Below are positions 9,670-18,175 of a DNA stretch of 64,000 bases, piece by piece. Within the stretch, counting starts at the first letter, position 1. The number at the start of each line of letters is the position of its first letter. The notes under the pieces were generated by a model that did no database searches, had not been told where the DNA came from, and saw only the letters and a program-made list of their open reading frames with translations. The DNA comes from an uncultured beta proteobacterium (GTDB taxonomy: Bacteria; Pseudomonadota; Gammaproteobacteria; Burkholderiales; Burkholderiaceae_C). The stretch covers positions 44,958 through 108,957 of the forward strand of contig CAILZB010000027.1 in the NCBI GenBank assembly GCA_903838565.1, in the 5' to 3' direction. Both the position numbers and the translations under genes were made by a program.

Positions 9670-9732
9670 GATCAGTTGGGGACAGAGCAAAACTCGCTGC
9701 GCGTAGTTCTTGGTCTGTCCCGCAAGGTCTCA
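9670..9732. repeat. 63-bp structured intergenic repeat, copy 1
   Basis: This element fills the gap between the stop codons of the convergent tnaA (TAG at 9663-9665) and flavin monooxygenase (TGA at 9732-9730). Its last bases supply that TGA. It folds as a long hairpin: GGGACAGA with TCTGTCCC outside, and AACT-CGC with GCG-T-AGTT inside around a TGC loop. A second copy of identical length lies at 35130-35192. Confidence 0.85.
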
Positions 9733-10911
9733 GTATTTATACAACCACGGCATGTCCATGATCCTGGGGCCGAGCAGGGAGAGCGCGCGGTCGCGGCCCC
9801 AGCGCAGCAGACCCTGGGCATGGTAGATCTCGCCGTTGCGGATGGAACGCGCCTGCACCCGGGCGTTGCGCTGCCAACGGGTCTGCGCGTAACGCTGCAG
9901 CAGGTCGGGGATGTCGGTCGGCCCGTCGGCGAGCAGTCGCGCCAATTCGTCGGCGTCTTCAATCGCCATGCCCGCACCCTGAGCCAGATAGGGTCGCATG
10001 GGGTGGGCCGCATCGCCCAGCAGGGCCACGCGACCCTGCGCCTGCTCAAAGGCACCGCGCATCGGTGGGCGGTCGCACAGGGCCCACATCCGCCATTCGT
10101 CGATGGCAGCCACCAGATCCTGCAAACTTGCGTGGGCACCGGCCTTGGACAAGGCCGCGCGCAAGTGGCTGGCCGTGGCCTGATGGTCCCAAGTCTGGTT
10201 CTCCGGGCCGCCCAGGTGCCCCTGCACCACGGCCACCACGTTGAGCCACTCGCCGCGCCGCACCGGGTATTGCACGACGTGCAGGCGCGAGCCGAGCCAG
10301 GCTGTGACAAGCTGGCTGCGCAGATGTTCGGGCAGCGCGCTCTGATGCACCATGGCCCGATAAGCCACATGACCGGTCACGCGCGGCGCCTGCTCCCCGA
10401 GCAGACACTGGCGCACCCGACTCCAAAGACCGTCGGCACCGATCAAGGCGTCAGCCCGCAAACTCAAACCTTGCGCGGTGCTCAGGTTCACGGCGCCCGC
10501 GCTTTGCGTGAAACTGCTGACGCAAGCGTTCAGGGTCAGGCGCGTGTCGGTCTGCTGCTGCACCGCAGCCAGCAGCAGTTGCTGCAGGTCGGCCCGGTGC
10601 ACGGTGGCGTAGGGCGCGCCATAGCGCTGCAGCGCGTGTTCACCCAGAGAGAGTTCAGCCAGCGTCTTGCCGGAAACGGCGCTGCGCGCCTGCAGCCGCT
10701 CGGGCATCGCCACCACCTGAGTCAGCGCATCCTGCAAACCCCAGCGGTACAGGCGTCGCATCACGTTGGGGCCCATCTGTATGCCTGCGCCCACCTCGGC
10801 CAGTTGGGCGCTGCGCTCCAGCAGTCGCACCTGAACGCCCGCGCGCGAGCAGGCCAGCGCGGCAGCCAGGCCGCCTATTCCCCCGCCAACGATCAGGAAC
10901 TCAGGCTTCAT
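9730..10911 (-). CDS. FAD-dependent monooxygenase (salicylate/3-hydroxybenzoate hydroxylase-like)
   Basis: A 393-residue group A flavoprotein monooxygenase. The N-terminal Rossmann motif IVGGGIGGLAAALA binds the FAD ADP moiety. The ADALIGADGLWSRVR segment near residue 165 is the DG motif for FAD/NAD(P)H. GDAAHPMRPYLAQGAGMAIED near residue 290 is the ribityl-binding GD motif. Such enzymes hydroxylate aromatic acids in the cytoplasm; 3-hydroxybenzoate 6-hydroxylase and salicylate hydroxylase are the nearest types, but no aromatic ring-cleavage genes are nearby, so the substrate is unknown. It is downstream of and co-directional with the ANTAR regulator, 36 nt away. Confidence 0.82.
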   Translation of the reverse strand: MKPEFLIVGGGIGGLAAALACSRAGVQVRLLERSAQLAEVGAGIQMGPNVMRRLYRWGLQDALTQVVAMPERLQARSAVSGKTLAELSLGEHALQRYGAPYATVHRADLQQLLLAAVQQQTDTRLTLNACVSSFTQSAGAVNLSTAQGLSLRADALIGADGLWSRVRQCLLGEQAPRVTGHVAYRAMVHQSALPEHLRSQLVTAWLGSRLHVVQYPVRRGEWLNVVAVVQGHLGGPENQTWDHQATASHLRAALSKAGAHASLQDLVAAIDEWRMWALCDRPPMRGAFEQAQGRVALLGDAAHPMRPYLAQGAGMAIEDADELARLLADGPTDIPDLLQRYAQTRWQRNARVQARSIRNGEIYHAQGLLRWGRDRALSLLGPRIMDMPWLYKY

Positions 10912-10947
10912 AGCCGCGCACCTTAGCGCCCTGTCCTGCCACGCGGC

Positions 10948-11541
10948 TTACGGCTGCTCAATTTCGCGAATCAAATCCAAAGCCACTTGAACGATGCGGC
11001 GCCGCTGCTGGCGCGCGGACTGGCGCAAGACCTCAAACGCCGATTGCCGCGGGATCCGACGCTGCGCCATCAGCAGACCCACGGCCACACTGATGTCGCG
11101 TTCGTTGTCCAGGGCCTGCTGCAACTGCTCGCGCTTGTCGCGCAAATCCTGCAGTTCACCCGCGCGCGCCAGTGCCGCCCTCACTTCCGGTACCAGTTGC
11201 ACGAAGTCAATGGGCTTGACCAGGTAACCCAGGGCACCGGCCTGCGTCGCCTGCTCCACCATCTCGGGTTCGCTGTAGGCGCTCAGCATGATGAAGGGAA
11301 TGCGGTCGAGTTCGCGCAGTCGCTGCGCAAATTCCAGACCGGAGCGGTCCGGCAGGCTGACGTCCAGAATCGCCAGATCCGGACGCTCAGCTCCGGACAA
11401 CAGCATTTCCGCCTCCTGCACCGACTCAGCGGTCTGGACGTGGAATCCTGCCTTGCGCAGACCGCCACCGAGCGTGACCAGAATCAGCCGTTCGTCATCC
11501 AGCAACAGCAGCCGGATGGGTCGGGGGGGAGTTTCGCTCAT
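10948..11541 (-). CDS. Response regulator with ANTAR RNA-binding output domain
   Basis: The 197-residue protein begins at MSETPP (ATG 11541), overlapping the kinase stop as ATGA. Receiver domain: acidic pair LLLDDE near residue 15, phospho-acceptor in LAILDVSLPD near residue 56, KPID lysine near residue 108. A coiled segment follows, then a C-terminal ANTAR domain (VGLLMAQRRIPRQSAFEVLRQ). ANTAR proteins bind paired RNA hairpins and prevent termination, so the output is likely antitermination rather than DNA binding. The cognate kinase is the adjacent gene. The target transcript is not obvious. Confidence 0.9.
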   Translation of the reverse strand: MSETPPRPIRLLLLDDERLILVTLGGGLRKAGFHVQTAESVQEAEMLLSGAERPDLAILDVSLPDRSGLEFAQRLRELDRIPFIMLSAYSEPEMVEQATQAGALGYLVKPIDFVQLVPEVRAALARAGELQDLRDKREQLQQALDNERDISVAVGLLMAQRRIPRQSAFEVLRQSARQQRRRIVQVALDLIREIEQP

Positions 11542-13844
11542 AGCGCCTTCCATGCAATCACCGGGATTTCGAGTTCAAGTGTACTGACAAACAGCCCCTC
11601 GCGCGCCTGCTGCTGCAAGCGTGCGCCACGGGGCGGCAAAAGCGCCGCGACCAATTCCAGTCCGGTCGACAGGCGGCTTGACAGTGCCGATCTCTCCGGC
11701 ACCAGCGCTTTATCCGTGGCGTTGACCAGCGTGATCCTGGCCCACCCCGCAAGCTGGGATGTCGCTGCGACTTTTTGCAGACTGACGTGCACATCGGCCT
11801 GAGTCCCGCCGTGCTTGACCGCGTTCGAAAGCAGTTCGTTGAGCACCAGGGCAAGCGGGACGGACTCGGTCTGCGCGACCAGACAATCGCCAAAGTCGGC
11901 CCCCACATCGACCGCAATGTCGATATGCCAGATCGCCTGCACCCCGGCGGCGACCGCACGCACCAATTCCTGCAACAGGATCTCGCCCGACACATGGCGT
12001 CCCTGCAGACCGTGGATCACGGCAATGCTTTGCACCTGGGCAATGGCCTGGTTGATGGGGTCGGTGCTCTCGGGGTATTTCTGCGCCGACTGGCGCAGCA
12101 CGCCGGTGACGCCCTGGAGGTTGTTCTTGATGCGGTGGTGCACTTCACGCACCAGCGTGTCACGCAATTGCGCCTCGCGTTCCAGGCGCTGTTGCTCCTG
12201 CAGTTTGCGGTGCGTGGTGTCGATCAGCGTGCGCACATAGTGCGTCACGCGCTGCTGTTCGTCGCGCACCTCGGTCAGCGTACCCCATACTGACATCAAT
12301 CGACCGGTTTTGTGCCGACTCCAGGTCTCACCCTGCCACTGGCCGGTCCGCCGCACCGTCTCGAGCGCTTCGGCATAAAAGGATTCTCCGTGCTCGCTCG
12401 ATCGAAAAAGCCGGGGATGACGCCCCACAACCTCTTCGGCCGAGTATCCGGTGACCTCGGAAAACGCCTTGTTCACGCGCAGAATCACGTGCTCGGCGTC
12501 GGCGACAAACATGCCCTCCTGGCTTTCGAAGGCGATGGCCGCGATGCGCAAATCCTGCTCCGCCAATTTGCGTGCCGTGATGTCGCGCGACAATACGATG
12601 AAATGGGGATTCGCTGCCTGTGCATCGGTTTCCATCGGCGACACCGACAACTCGAACCACGCCCTTCCCTGCGAGAGTTCCAGCTCGATCTGGCGACCCG
12701 CCGAAAATCCCTGGCTGTTCGCCTGCTGCAACGATGCCATCACCGCATGCACCGCGTCCGGTGGCAGGTTGTCCTTGATCAGCGAGCCCAGCAGCTCGGC
12801 CTGGGGCGCCACCAGTGATTCCGGTTGGTGCGTGTAAACGTTGTAGTAGCGTCCTTCCAGATCGACCTCGAACAGCAGGTCGGGAATCGCATTGAGCATG
12901 GCGTCCTGGCGCGTCTTGGCGCGCAACAAGTCGGAGGTCAGACGTTCATGCTCGGCGATGTGCGCTGCCAGGGCCACGCCCACGGTGGACAACAGCATCA
13001 AGAAGAACCAGAAATTGATCTGTTGCGGCTGCAAGCTGTCGCTGGCAAAGATGCCGACTCCATGATACGAACCCAGCATCCCCTGGACCGCCGCCATCAG
13101 CAGCACCAGCACGACCCCGTGCACCCCCCCGCGCACCGCGATCCAGGCCACGATCAGGAACATCCAGTAGTCGCCGACGACCGCACCGACCGTGGCAGCA
13201 AACCAGCTGAAATGGACCGTTTGTCCCACCATGAAGGCCAGCATGAAGGCCAGGGCCATCTCCGGCGTGCGCGAAGAAAACAGCGTCGCAGCGGGAAGGG
13301 TCCGCCACACCAGAATCAGCGGCGTCAGCAGCACGATGCCAAGCACATCGCCCATCCACCAATGCAGCACGTTTTCGGCAAACCCGACCGAGTTGACGGC
13401 TCCGATCAGCCGCAGCACGGTGGCGCCAGCCAATGCGCCAACGGCGGCACTGACAAAACCACCCATCAGCATGACGCGCAAATAATCACGCAATTGGCCA
13501 AGCCGGTTCGAAAACGCGCCACTGCCATACATCAGCCGGCGTCCGACAAAGGCTTCAAGCGCGTTGGCGCTGGCCATGCCAAGGGCTCCCCAGAACGAGA
13601 AATTCGGGTCGGACCCGTTGGCCAGGGCGGCGCCGAGAAAGACACTGAGCGCATAGCGCTCGCCACCGAGCAACACGGCCGCCAGGGCGAACCCCGCAGG
13701 CGGCCAGAGGATGCTGACGGCACCGTCCCCCGAGAAGTAAATCAGACTGCCCTTGGCCAAGGCCGCATAGACCAGCGCCACAGCTGAAATTTTCAGCCAC
13801 GTCCGTACGCGCGGTGGGTTCAGGGGCAGGGCAAGGAGGGGCAA
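11538..13844 (-). CDS. MASE1-PAS-PAS sensor histidine kinase (HisKA_2 type)
   Basis: A 768-residue membrane kinase. Residues about 15-290 form a MASE1 integral membrane sensor with 8-10 hydrophobic segments (FSGDGAVSILWPPAGFALA is typical). Two PAS/PAC units follow at roughly 315-435 and 440-560. The HisKA_2 dimerisation domain has LVREVHHRIKNNLQG, and a HATPase domain has the N-box LNELLSNAVKHG. The G-boxes are degenerate (no DxGxG), as is common in HisKA_2 kinases. It overlaps the ANTAR regulator by 4 nt, so the two form a pair. It begins 66 nt after the aor operon in the same direction and may be a distal part of that transcript. Confidence 0.9.
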   Translation of the reverse strand: MPLLALPLNPPRVRTWLKISAVALVYAALAKGSLIYFSGDGAVSILWPPAGFALAAVLLGGERYALSVFLGAALANGSDPNFSFWGALGMASANALEAFVGRRLMYGSGAFSNRLGQLRDYLRVMLMGGFVSAAVGALAGATVLRLIGAVNSVGFAENVLHWWMGDVLGIVLLTPLILVWRTLPAATLFSSRTPEMALAFMLAFMVGQTVHFSWFAATVGAVVGDYWMFLIVAWIAVRGGVHGVVLVLLMAAVQGMLGSYHGVGIFASDSLQPQQINFWFFLMLLSTVGVALAAHIAEHERLTSDLLRAKTRQDAMLNAIPDLLFEVDLEGRYYNVYTHQPESLVAPQAELLGSLIKDNLPPDAVHAVMASLQQANSQGFSAGRQIELELSQGRAWFELSVSPMETDAQAANPHFIVLSRDITARKLAEQDLRIAAIAFESQEGMFVADAEHVILRVNKAFSEVTGYSAEEVVGRHPRLFRSSEHGESFYAEALETVRRTGQWQGETWSRHKTGRLMSVWGTLTEVRDEQQRVTHYVRTLIDTTHRKLQEQQRLEREAQLRDTLVREVHHRIKNNLQGVTGVLRQSAQKYPESTDPINQAIAQVQSIAVIHGLQGRHVSGEILLQELVRAVAAGVQAIWHIDIAVDVGADFGDCLVAQTESVPLALVLNELLSNAVKHGGTQADVHVSLQKVAATSQLAGWARITLVNATDKALVPERSALSSRLSTGLELVAALLPPRGARLQQQAREGLFVSTLELEIPVIAWKAL

Positions 13845-13910
13845 AGAAACGTCACCGGTAATCAGTCCCGCGGTTATACAGCAAGCCTTCGATGCCGTAA
13901 CCCGGACGGC

Positions 13911-14210
13911 TCAGCCGCCGCCGCGCTGCATGTGCAGATCAAAGCGCTGCATGAAGGCGTGGCGCTGCGGATCACCCAGCCCTTCAAACACAAACCTGAC
14001 ATGCAGGCGCGGCATGCGAACCAGGGCGATGCACAACGGCTCGCCCTGGCGCCATGTCAACGCAAGGGTGCCGGCCCCGCATTCGACGCTGGCCTGGCCC
14101 TCGCCCAGTTGGTACGGATGCGCACCTATGGCCGAGGGCAGCCAGCGCAGCCAGTCACGCTCGGTGCAGCCCAGCTCGCGCTCGAATTGTTCGGGATAGT
14201 AGGACTGCAT
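13911..14210 (-). CDS. Conserved small protein at the end of the aor operon (AorE position)
   Basis: A 99-residue protein (starting MQSYYPEQF) lying 32 nt after the MoaD-like gene. It has one Trp-rich stretch (DWLRWLPSAIG), two cysteines and a basic C-terminus, with no signal peptide or membrane segment. I do not recognise a characterised domain. Its position as the fifth gene matches the aorABCDE arrangement I recall from Aromatoleum aromaticum, where the last gene is thought to help mature the tungsten enzyme. The longer open frame to 14546 overlaps aorD in another frame and was rejected. Confidence 0.7.
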   Translation of the reverse strand: MQSYYPEQFERELGCTERDWLRWLPSAIGAHPYQLGEGQASVECGAGTLALTWRQGEPLCIALVRMPRLHVRFVFEGLGDPQRHAFMQRFDLHMQRGGG

Positions 14211-14242
14211 CAAGCCGAACCGGCAACTGCCGCAGCCACGCC

Positions 14243-14497
14243 TCAGCCGCCGGCGATCGGTGGCCAGATGGCCAGCGCATCGCCTTCGTGCAGGCGGTGT
14301 TCGCCGCGATGCTCCGGTGCGATGTAAGTGCCGTTGACGAGCACCAGGTGCACCAGCTTGTCGGGCAGACTGTAGCGCTGCACCATCTGGGTGATGGTCG
14401 TGCCTTCGGGCAACTCCAGTTCCACCACGTTGCCGTCGCGCCCTTGCGTGGGCAGGTAGTCGGTGAGCGAGGCGAAGAGCTTGAACTGGATCTTCAT
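14243..14497 (-). CDS. aorD: MoaD/ThiS-like sulfur carrier of the aor operon
   Basis: An 84-residue ubiquitin-fold protein: MKIQFKLFASLTDYLP start, VELELPEGTTITQMVQ core and the diagnostic C-terminal Gly-Gly (IWPPIAGG). Sulfur carriers of this type are thiocarboxylated at the last Gly and deliver sulfur for the dithiolene of molybdopterin. The start overlaps the aorC stop as ATGA, indicating translational coupling. The genome also carries a separate housekeeping moaD at 25841, so this copy may be specialised for the tungsten bis-pterin cofactor. That role is inference. Confidence 0.88.
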   Translation of the reverse strand: MKIQFKLFASLTDYLPTQGRDGNVVELELPEGTTITQMVQRYSLPDKLVHLVLVNGTYIAPEHRGEHRLHEGDALAIWPPIAGG

Positions 14498-15768
14498 CGG
14501 CGCCGCTCGTCCTGCGCACCGCTCCAGCCGCTCTGCGCCTGAGCACTGGCCAGATACGCCAGCATGAGCTGTGTCGGGTCCTTCAACAACGCATCTTTCC
14601 ATTCGCCCAGGTGGATCTGCCCTTCGACCAGGCCGCGCATCGCACCCACATGTTCGGTCCAGCCGACGGAGTTGCAGCCCACCAGAATGTCGCCCTTGAA
14701 CTGCAGGCTCAGGTGCCGGCCTTGCGGCTTGTCGGTCAGCTCCACGTGCTCGCCGCCGGCCACGCCTTCCCAGTTGCCGAAGCTGGTGGAGATCAGCCCC
14801 AGCGTGTCGAGCACGTTGATTTGCGTCACGCCCTTGAGCGCCGCGCCTTGGCCCACCATGTTCAGCGCCGCCACCCTGGCCTGCTCGGCCGCATTCGGCT
14901 GGATCGCGCTGATGATGGTCCTGCCGCTGACCTTGTCGAAGGCCTCGGCGCAGTCGCCGGCGGCGTAGACGCCAGGAACATTGGTCTGCAGGCACTCATC
15001 GGTGAGCACGCCCTGCAGACAGGCGATGCCCGAGTTCTCGAGGAAGGCGATGGCCGGTTTGACGCCGGTGGCGCTGATCACCAGGTCGGCCGCCACGTGG
15101 CGGCCGTCGGACAGGCGCACGCGCAAGGGGCTGGCGACCTCGATCGACTCCACGCGCGTGCCGGTGAACACCTCGACGCCCTTGGCCTCGCACCAATCGC
15201 GGATCATGCCGCCTGCGGTCGGACCCATCATGCGCGGCACCATGCGGTCGCCCATCTCGACCACGCTCAAGTGCACGCCGCGTTCGGCCAGCGCCTCCAT
15301 GATGATGCAGCCGATGAAGCCCGCTCCCATCTGCAGCACGCGTGCGCCGGGCACGGCCAGCGCCATGATGGCGCGGGCGTCCTGCAGCGTCCAGCACGAG
15401 TGCACACCGGCGCAATCGATGCCGGGAATCGGCGCGCGCGCTGGCAGCGATCCGGTGGCGATCAACAGCCGGTCGAACGCAAGATTCTGGCCGTTGTCCA
15501 GCGCGACCGTTCGGCCGGCCGCATCAATCTGCTTGGCCCGCGCATGCAAGCGCTTGATCGCAAGCTCATCGTAATGCGTCAGGCGCTTGCGCAAGTAGGT
15601 GCCGCTCTCGGCAATGCGCCCCATCAGCAGATAGGGAATGGCCATGCGCGAATACGGCGGCTCAGCTTCCTCTCCCACCAGCGTGATGCTGTCATTGGGC
15701 GCGTGTTTTCGAATCGTTTCAGCGGCGATGACGCCGGCCGGACCGGCTCCAAGGATGACATGATGCAT
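14494..15768 (-). CDS. aorC: FAD-dependent NAD(P)H oxidoreductase subunit of aldehyde oxidoreductase
   Basis: A 424-residue pyridine nucleotide-disulfide oxidoreductase-fold flavoprotein. The N-terminal FAD motif is VILGAGPAGVIAAE and the NAD(H) motif is VLQMGAGFIGCIIMEA near residue 150. The C-terminal FAD motif GVYAAGDCAEAFD lies near residue 270. In the tungsten AOR complex this subunit passes electrons between the Fe-S subunit and NAD. It starts at ATG 15768, with GGAG 6 nt upstream; a TTG four codons earlier is less likely. It overlaps aorD and follows aorB by 62 nt. Confidence 0.9.
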   Translation of the reverse strand: MHHVILGAGPAGVIAAETIRKHAPNDSITLVGEEAEPPYSRMAIPYLLMGRIAESGTYLRKRLTHYDELAIKRLHARAKQIDAAGRTVALDNGQNLAFDRLLIATGSLPARAPIPGIDCAGVHSCWTLQDARAIMALAVPGARVLQMGAGFIGCIIMEALAERGVHLSVVEMGDRMVPRMMGPTAGGMIRDWCEAKGVEVFTGTRVESIEVASPLRVRLSDGRHVAADLVISATGVKPAIAFLENSGIACLQGVLTDECLQTNVPGVYAAGDCAEAFDKVSGRTIISAIQPNAAEQARVAALNMVGQGAALKGVTQINVLDTLGLISTSFGNWEGVAGGEHVELTDKPQGRHLSLQFKGDILVGCNSVGWTEHVGAMRGLVEGQIHLGEWKDALLKDPTQLMLAYLASAQAQSGWSGAQDERRR

Positions 15769-15830
15769 GGAAGTCTCCAAATAAGAAGAGCGGCCACTGG
15801 CGGCCGCTCTCTGTTGATTTCGGCGCGCCC

Positions 15831-17678
15831 TTACAGACCCAGGCGCGCCTTGGTTGCGGCCGTAGGCCGACCCTGGGGATCCCAGCCCCGTGCTTCATAG
15901 TACTTGGGCAGCATCTTGACCAGTTCGTTCACCCGTCCCTTGGCTGGACCGGTCTTGCAGGCCTCGTTCAGCAGGCGTGGCGGCAGCGAGTCGTCCTTCT
16001 CGGTGAAGCCGGCACGGTTGTTGAATTCGCGCTCCATGTTCCAGATGCGCTCGCCGATCTTGGCCAGTTCCTCGATCGTGTACTGCTCGCCGCAGGCACC
16101 CGCCATTTGCGGCGCCAGGTCCTGCAGACCCCAGGCAAAAGTGGTGAAGATGCACAGGCCGGAGGAATCGAATGCGGCGGTGGCGTCCTGGAATGCCTTC
16201 ACCAGTTCGGGCTTGCCTTCGGACTCCAATGGATCGGTCTTGACCGGAATGCCCAACACTTCGGACGCGATGGTGTAGCCGCGCAGATGGCAGCCGCCGC
16301 GGTTGGACGTGGCGTAGGCCAGGCCGATGCCCTGGATCGCACGGCCATCGTAGGCCGGGAATTCCTGGCCCTTGGAGCTCATGCTCAGTTCGGGGTGGCC
16401 GTACTTCGCCGTGAGGCGTTTCGAGCCCTGTCCGATCTCCTTGCCGAAGCCGCGACCGTTGATGGTCTCCTCCGCGAGAAAGGCCAGCGTCTGAGCCGAG
16501 CCGAACTTGGCGTCGATGCCGATCTGCTCCGCCGTGAGCACGCCCATTTCGTACAGTTCCATGACGGCTCCGACGGTAGCACCGAAGCTGATCGGGTCGA
16601 TGCCTTCCTCGTTGCACAGCAGATTCGCGTATTGCAGCGCCTCCAGGTCGTTCACGCCGTTGGCCGCACCCAGCGCCCAGGCCGCTTCATACTCCAGGCC
16701 GCCGTTGGCTCCGCGGTACTGCGGCTTGTTGACGATCGTAAAATGCGTCTCGTCCATCTTGCTGATGCGCCCGCAGGCGATGGTGCAGCCAAAGCAGGCC
16801 TGGTTCGTCACCAGGTGCTTCTTGCCGTCGGTCTTGCGTGGCGTCGCCATGGCTTCGGCACCGATGTCCTTGGCGCCTTCGAACTGGTTGTCGCGGTGGT
16901 TGCGCGTGGGCAAGGCCCCGACTTCGTTGATCACGCTCATCAGCACCTGGGTGCCGAATGCCGGCAGCCCCTGGCCCGTGACGCCGTTGTCGGCCAGCAC
17001 CTTCTTGGCCGCTTTCACGGCCACCATGAAGGCCTTGGGGTCGCGGATATTGCCCACGCCCTTGGTGCCGCGCACCGCGATGGCCTTGAGGTTCTTGCTG
17101 CCCATGACAGCGCCGACGCCGGAGCGCCCGGCAGCCCGGTGCAGATCGTTCACCACGGCGGCGAACAGCACGCCGTTCTCGCCCGCCTTGCCGATGCTGG
17201 AGACGCGCGTGAGCGGGTCCTGCAGGCTCTTCTTCAGCGTCTCCTCGGTCTCCCAGACGCTCTTGCCCCACAGGTGGGAGGCGTCGCGCAGTTCGGCCAC
17301 ATCGTCAAATACATAGAGGTACACCGGCTTGGCCGACTTGCCTTCGAAGATGACCATGTCCCAGCCGGCCATCTTGAATTCCGCACCCCAGTAACCGCCC
17401 GAATTGGAGCAGGCGATGGCACCGGTGAGAGGCCCCTTGGTGATGACGGTATAGCGTCCACCGGTGGACGCCATGGTGCCGGTGAGCGGTCCCGTGGCCC
17501 AGATGATCTTGTTCTCAGCCGACAGCGGGTCGACCTTGGCGCTGACCTCTTCCACAAAGTACTTGGTGCCCAAACCACGCGAACCGATGTAGGCATGCGC
17601 CCAGTCCATGTTGAGAGGTTCGGATTTGACGGTGCCCGCGGTCAAGTTGACGCGGAGGATTTTTCCTGCCCATGACAT
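15831..17678 (-). CDS. aorB: Tungsten-containing aldehyde:ferredoxin oxidoreductase, large subunit
   Basis: A 615-residue catalytic subunit that oxidises aldehydes to carboxylic acids using a tungsten bis-pterin and one [4Fe-4S] cluster. The N-terminal domain is typical (GKILRVNLTAG, then YIGSRGLG and ATGPLTGT). The cluster ligands are ACFGCTIAC (CX2CX3C) near residue 295, with the fourth Cys in the late motif DSSGLC near residue 490. The domain 2/3 pterin contact motif EYEAAWALGAANGV is present. With aorA and aorC it forms the heterotrimeric NAD-linked enzyme class described in Aromatoleum. Likely use is removal or oxidation of aldehydes from amino acid or aromatic breakdown. Confidence 0.94.
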   Translation of the reverse strand: MSWAGKILRVNLTAGTVKSEPLNMDWAHAYIGSRGLGTKYFVEEVSAKVDPLSAENKIIWATGPLTGTMASTGGRYTVITKGPLTGAIACSNSGGYWGAEFKMAGWDMVIFEGKSAKPVYLYVFDDVAELRDASHLWGKSVWETEETLKKSLQDPLTRVSSIGKAGENGVLFAAVVNDLHRAAGRSGVGAVMGSKNLKAIAVRGTKGVGNIRDPKAFMVAVKAAKKVLADNGVTGQGLPAFGTQVLMSVINEVGALPTRNHRDNQFEGAKDIGAEAMATPRKTDGKKHLVTNQACFGCTIACGRISKMDETHFTIVNKPQYRGANGGLEYEAAWALGAANGVNDLEALQYANLLCNEEGIDPISFGATVGAVMELYEMGVLTAEQIGIDAKFGSAQTLAFLAEETINGRGFGKEIGQGSKRLTAKYGHPELSMSSKGQEFPAYDGRAIQGIGLAYATSNRGGCHLRGYTIASEVLGIPVKTDPLESEGKPELVKAFQDATAAFDSSGLCIFTTFAWGLQDLAPQMAGACGEQYTIEELAKIGERIWNMEREFNNRAGFTEKDDSLPPRLLNEACKTGPAKGRVNELVKMLPKYYEARGWDPQGRPTAATKARLGL

Positions 17679-17690
17679 GATGAGTTCTCC

Positions 17691-18167
17691 TTAAGCTGCG
17701 GAAGGTTGATTGCCGAGCTTGTCGGCCCACTGGGCCATCTTGCCCAGTCCGGTCCAGTTGGCATCGATGAAGGTGATGGCGCCGGTGGGGCAGGCTTCGG
17801 CGCAGGCCGGCTCGCCGCCGCACAGATCGCACTTTTGCACCTTGCCGGTGTCGGCCACATAGTTGATGGTGCCGAACGGGCAGGCGATGGTGCAGACCTT
17901 GCAACCGACGCAGGTGGCGTCGTTCACCACCTTGGCGCCCGTGGCCTTGTCCACGGTGATGGCTTCCACCGGGCAGGCGTGCAGGCACCAAGCCTCGTCG
18001 CACTGGGTGCAGGTGTAGGGTACTTTCTTGCCGGTGTGATGGAAATCGAACACCTTGATGCGCGACTTGGCCGTAGCGAACGTGCCGTAGTTCTCGAACG
18101 AACACGCCATTTCGCACTGCAAGCAGCCAGTGCATTTGTCGGGGTTGATATGCAAGACCTTCTGCAT
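17691..18167 (-). CDS. aorA: Fe-S electron transfer subunit of aldehyde oxidoreductase (four [4Fe-4S])
   Basis: A 158-residue polyferredoxin of the HycB/DmsB type. Sixteen cysteines fall in four groups: CTGCLQCEMAC, CTQCDEAWCLHACP, CVGCKVCTIACP and CDLCGGEPACAEACP. It links the tungsten subunit AorB to the flavoprotein AorC. It is the first gene of the aor operon, with a GGAG ribosome site 7 nt before the ATG. That ribosome site lies in a repeated CATAGG sequence able to pair with an upstream hairpin arm. Confidence 0.93.
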   Translation of the reverse strand: MQKVLHINPDKCTGCLQCEMACSFENYGTFATAKSRIKVFDFHHTGKKVPYTCTQCDEAWCLHACPVEAITVDKATGAKVVNDATCVGCKVCTIACPFGTINYVADTGKVQKCDLCGGEPACAEACPTGAITFIDANWTGLGKMAQWADKLGNQPSAA

Positions 18168-18175
18168 GTCTGTCT

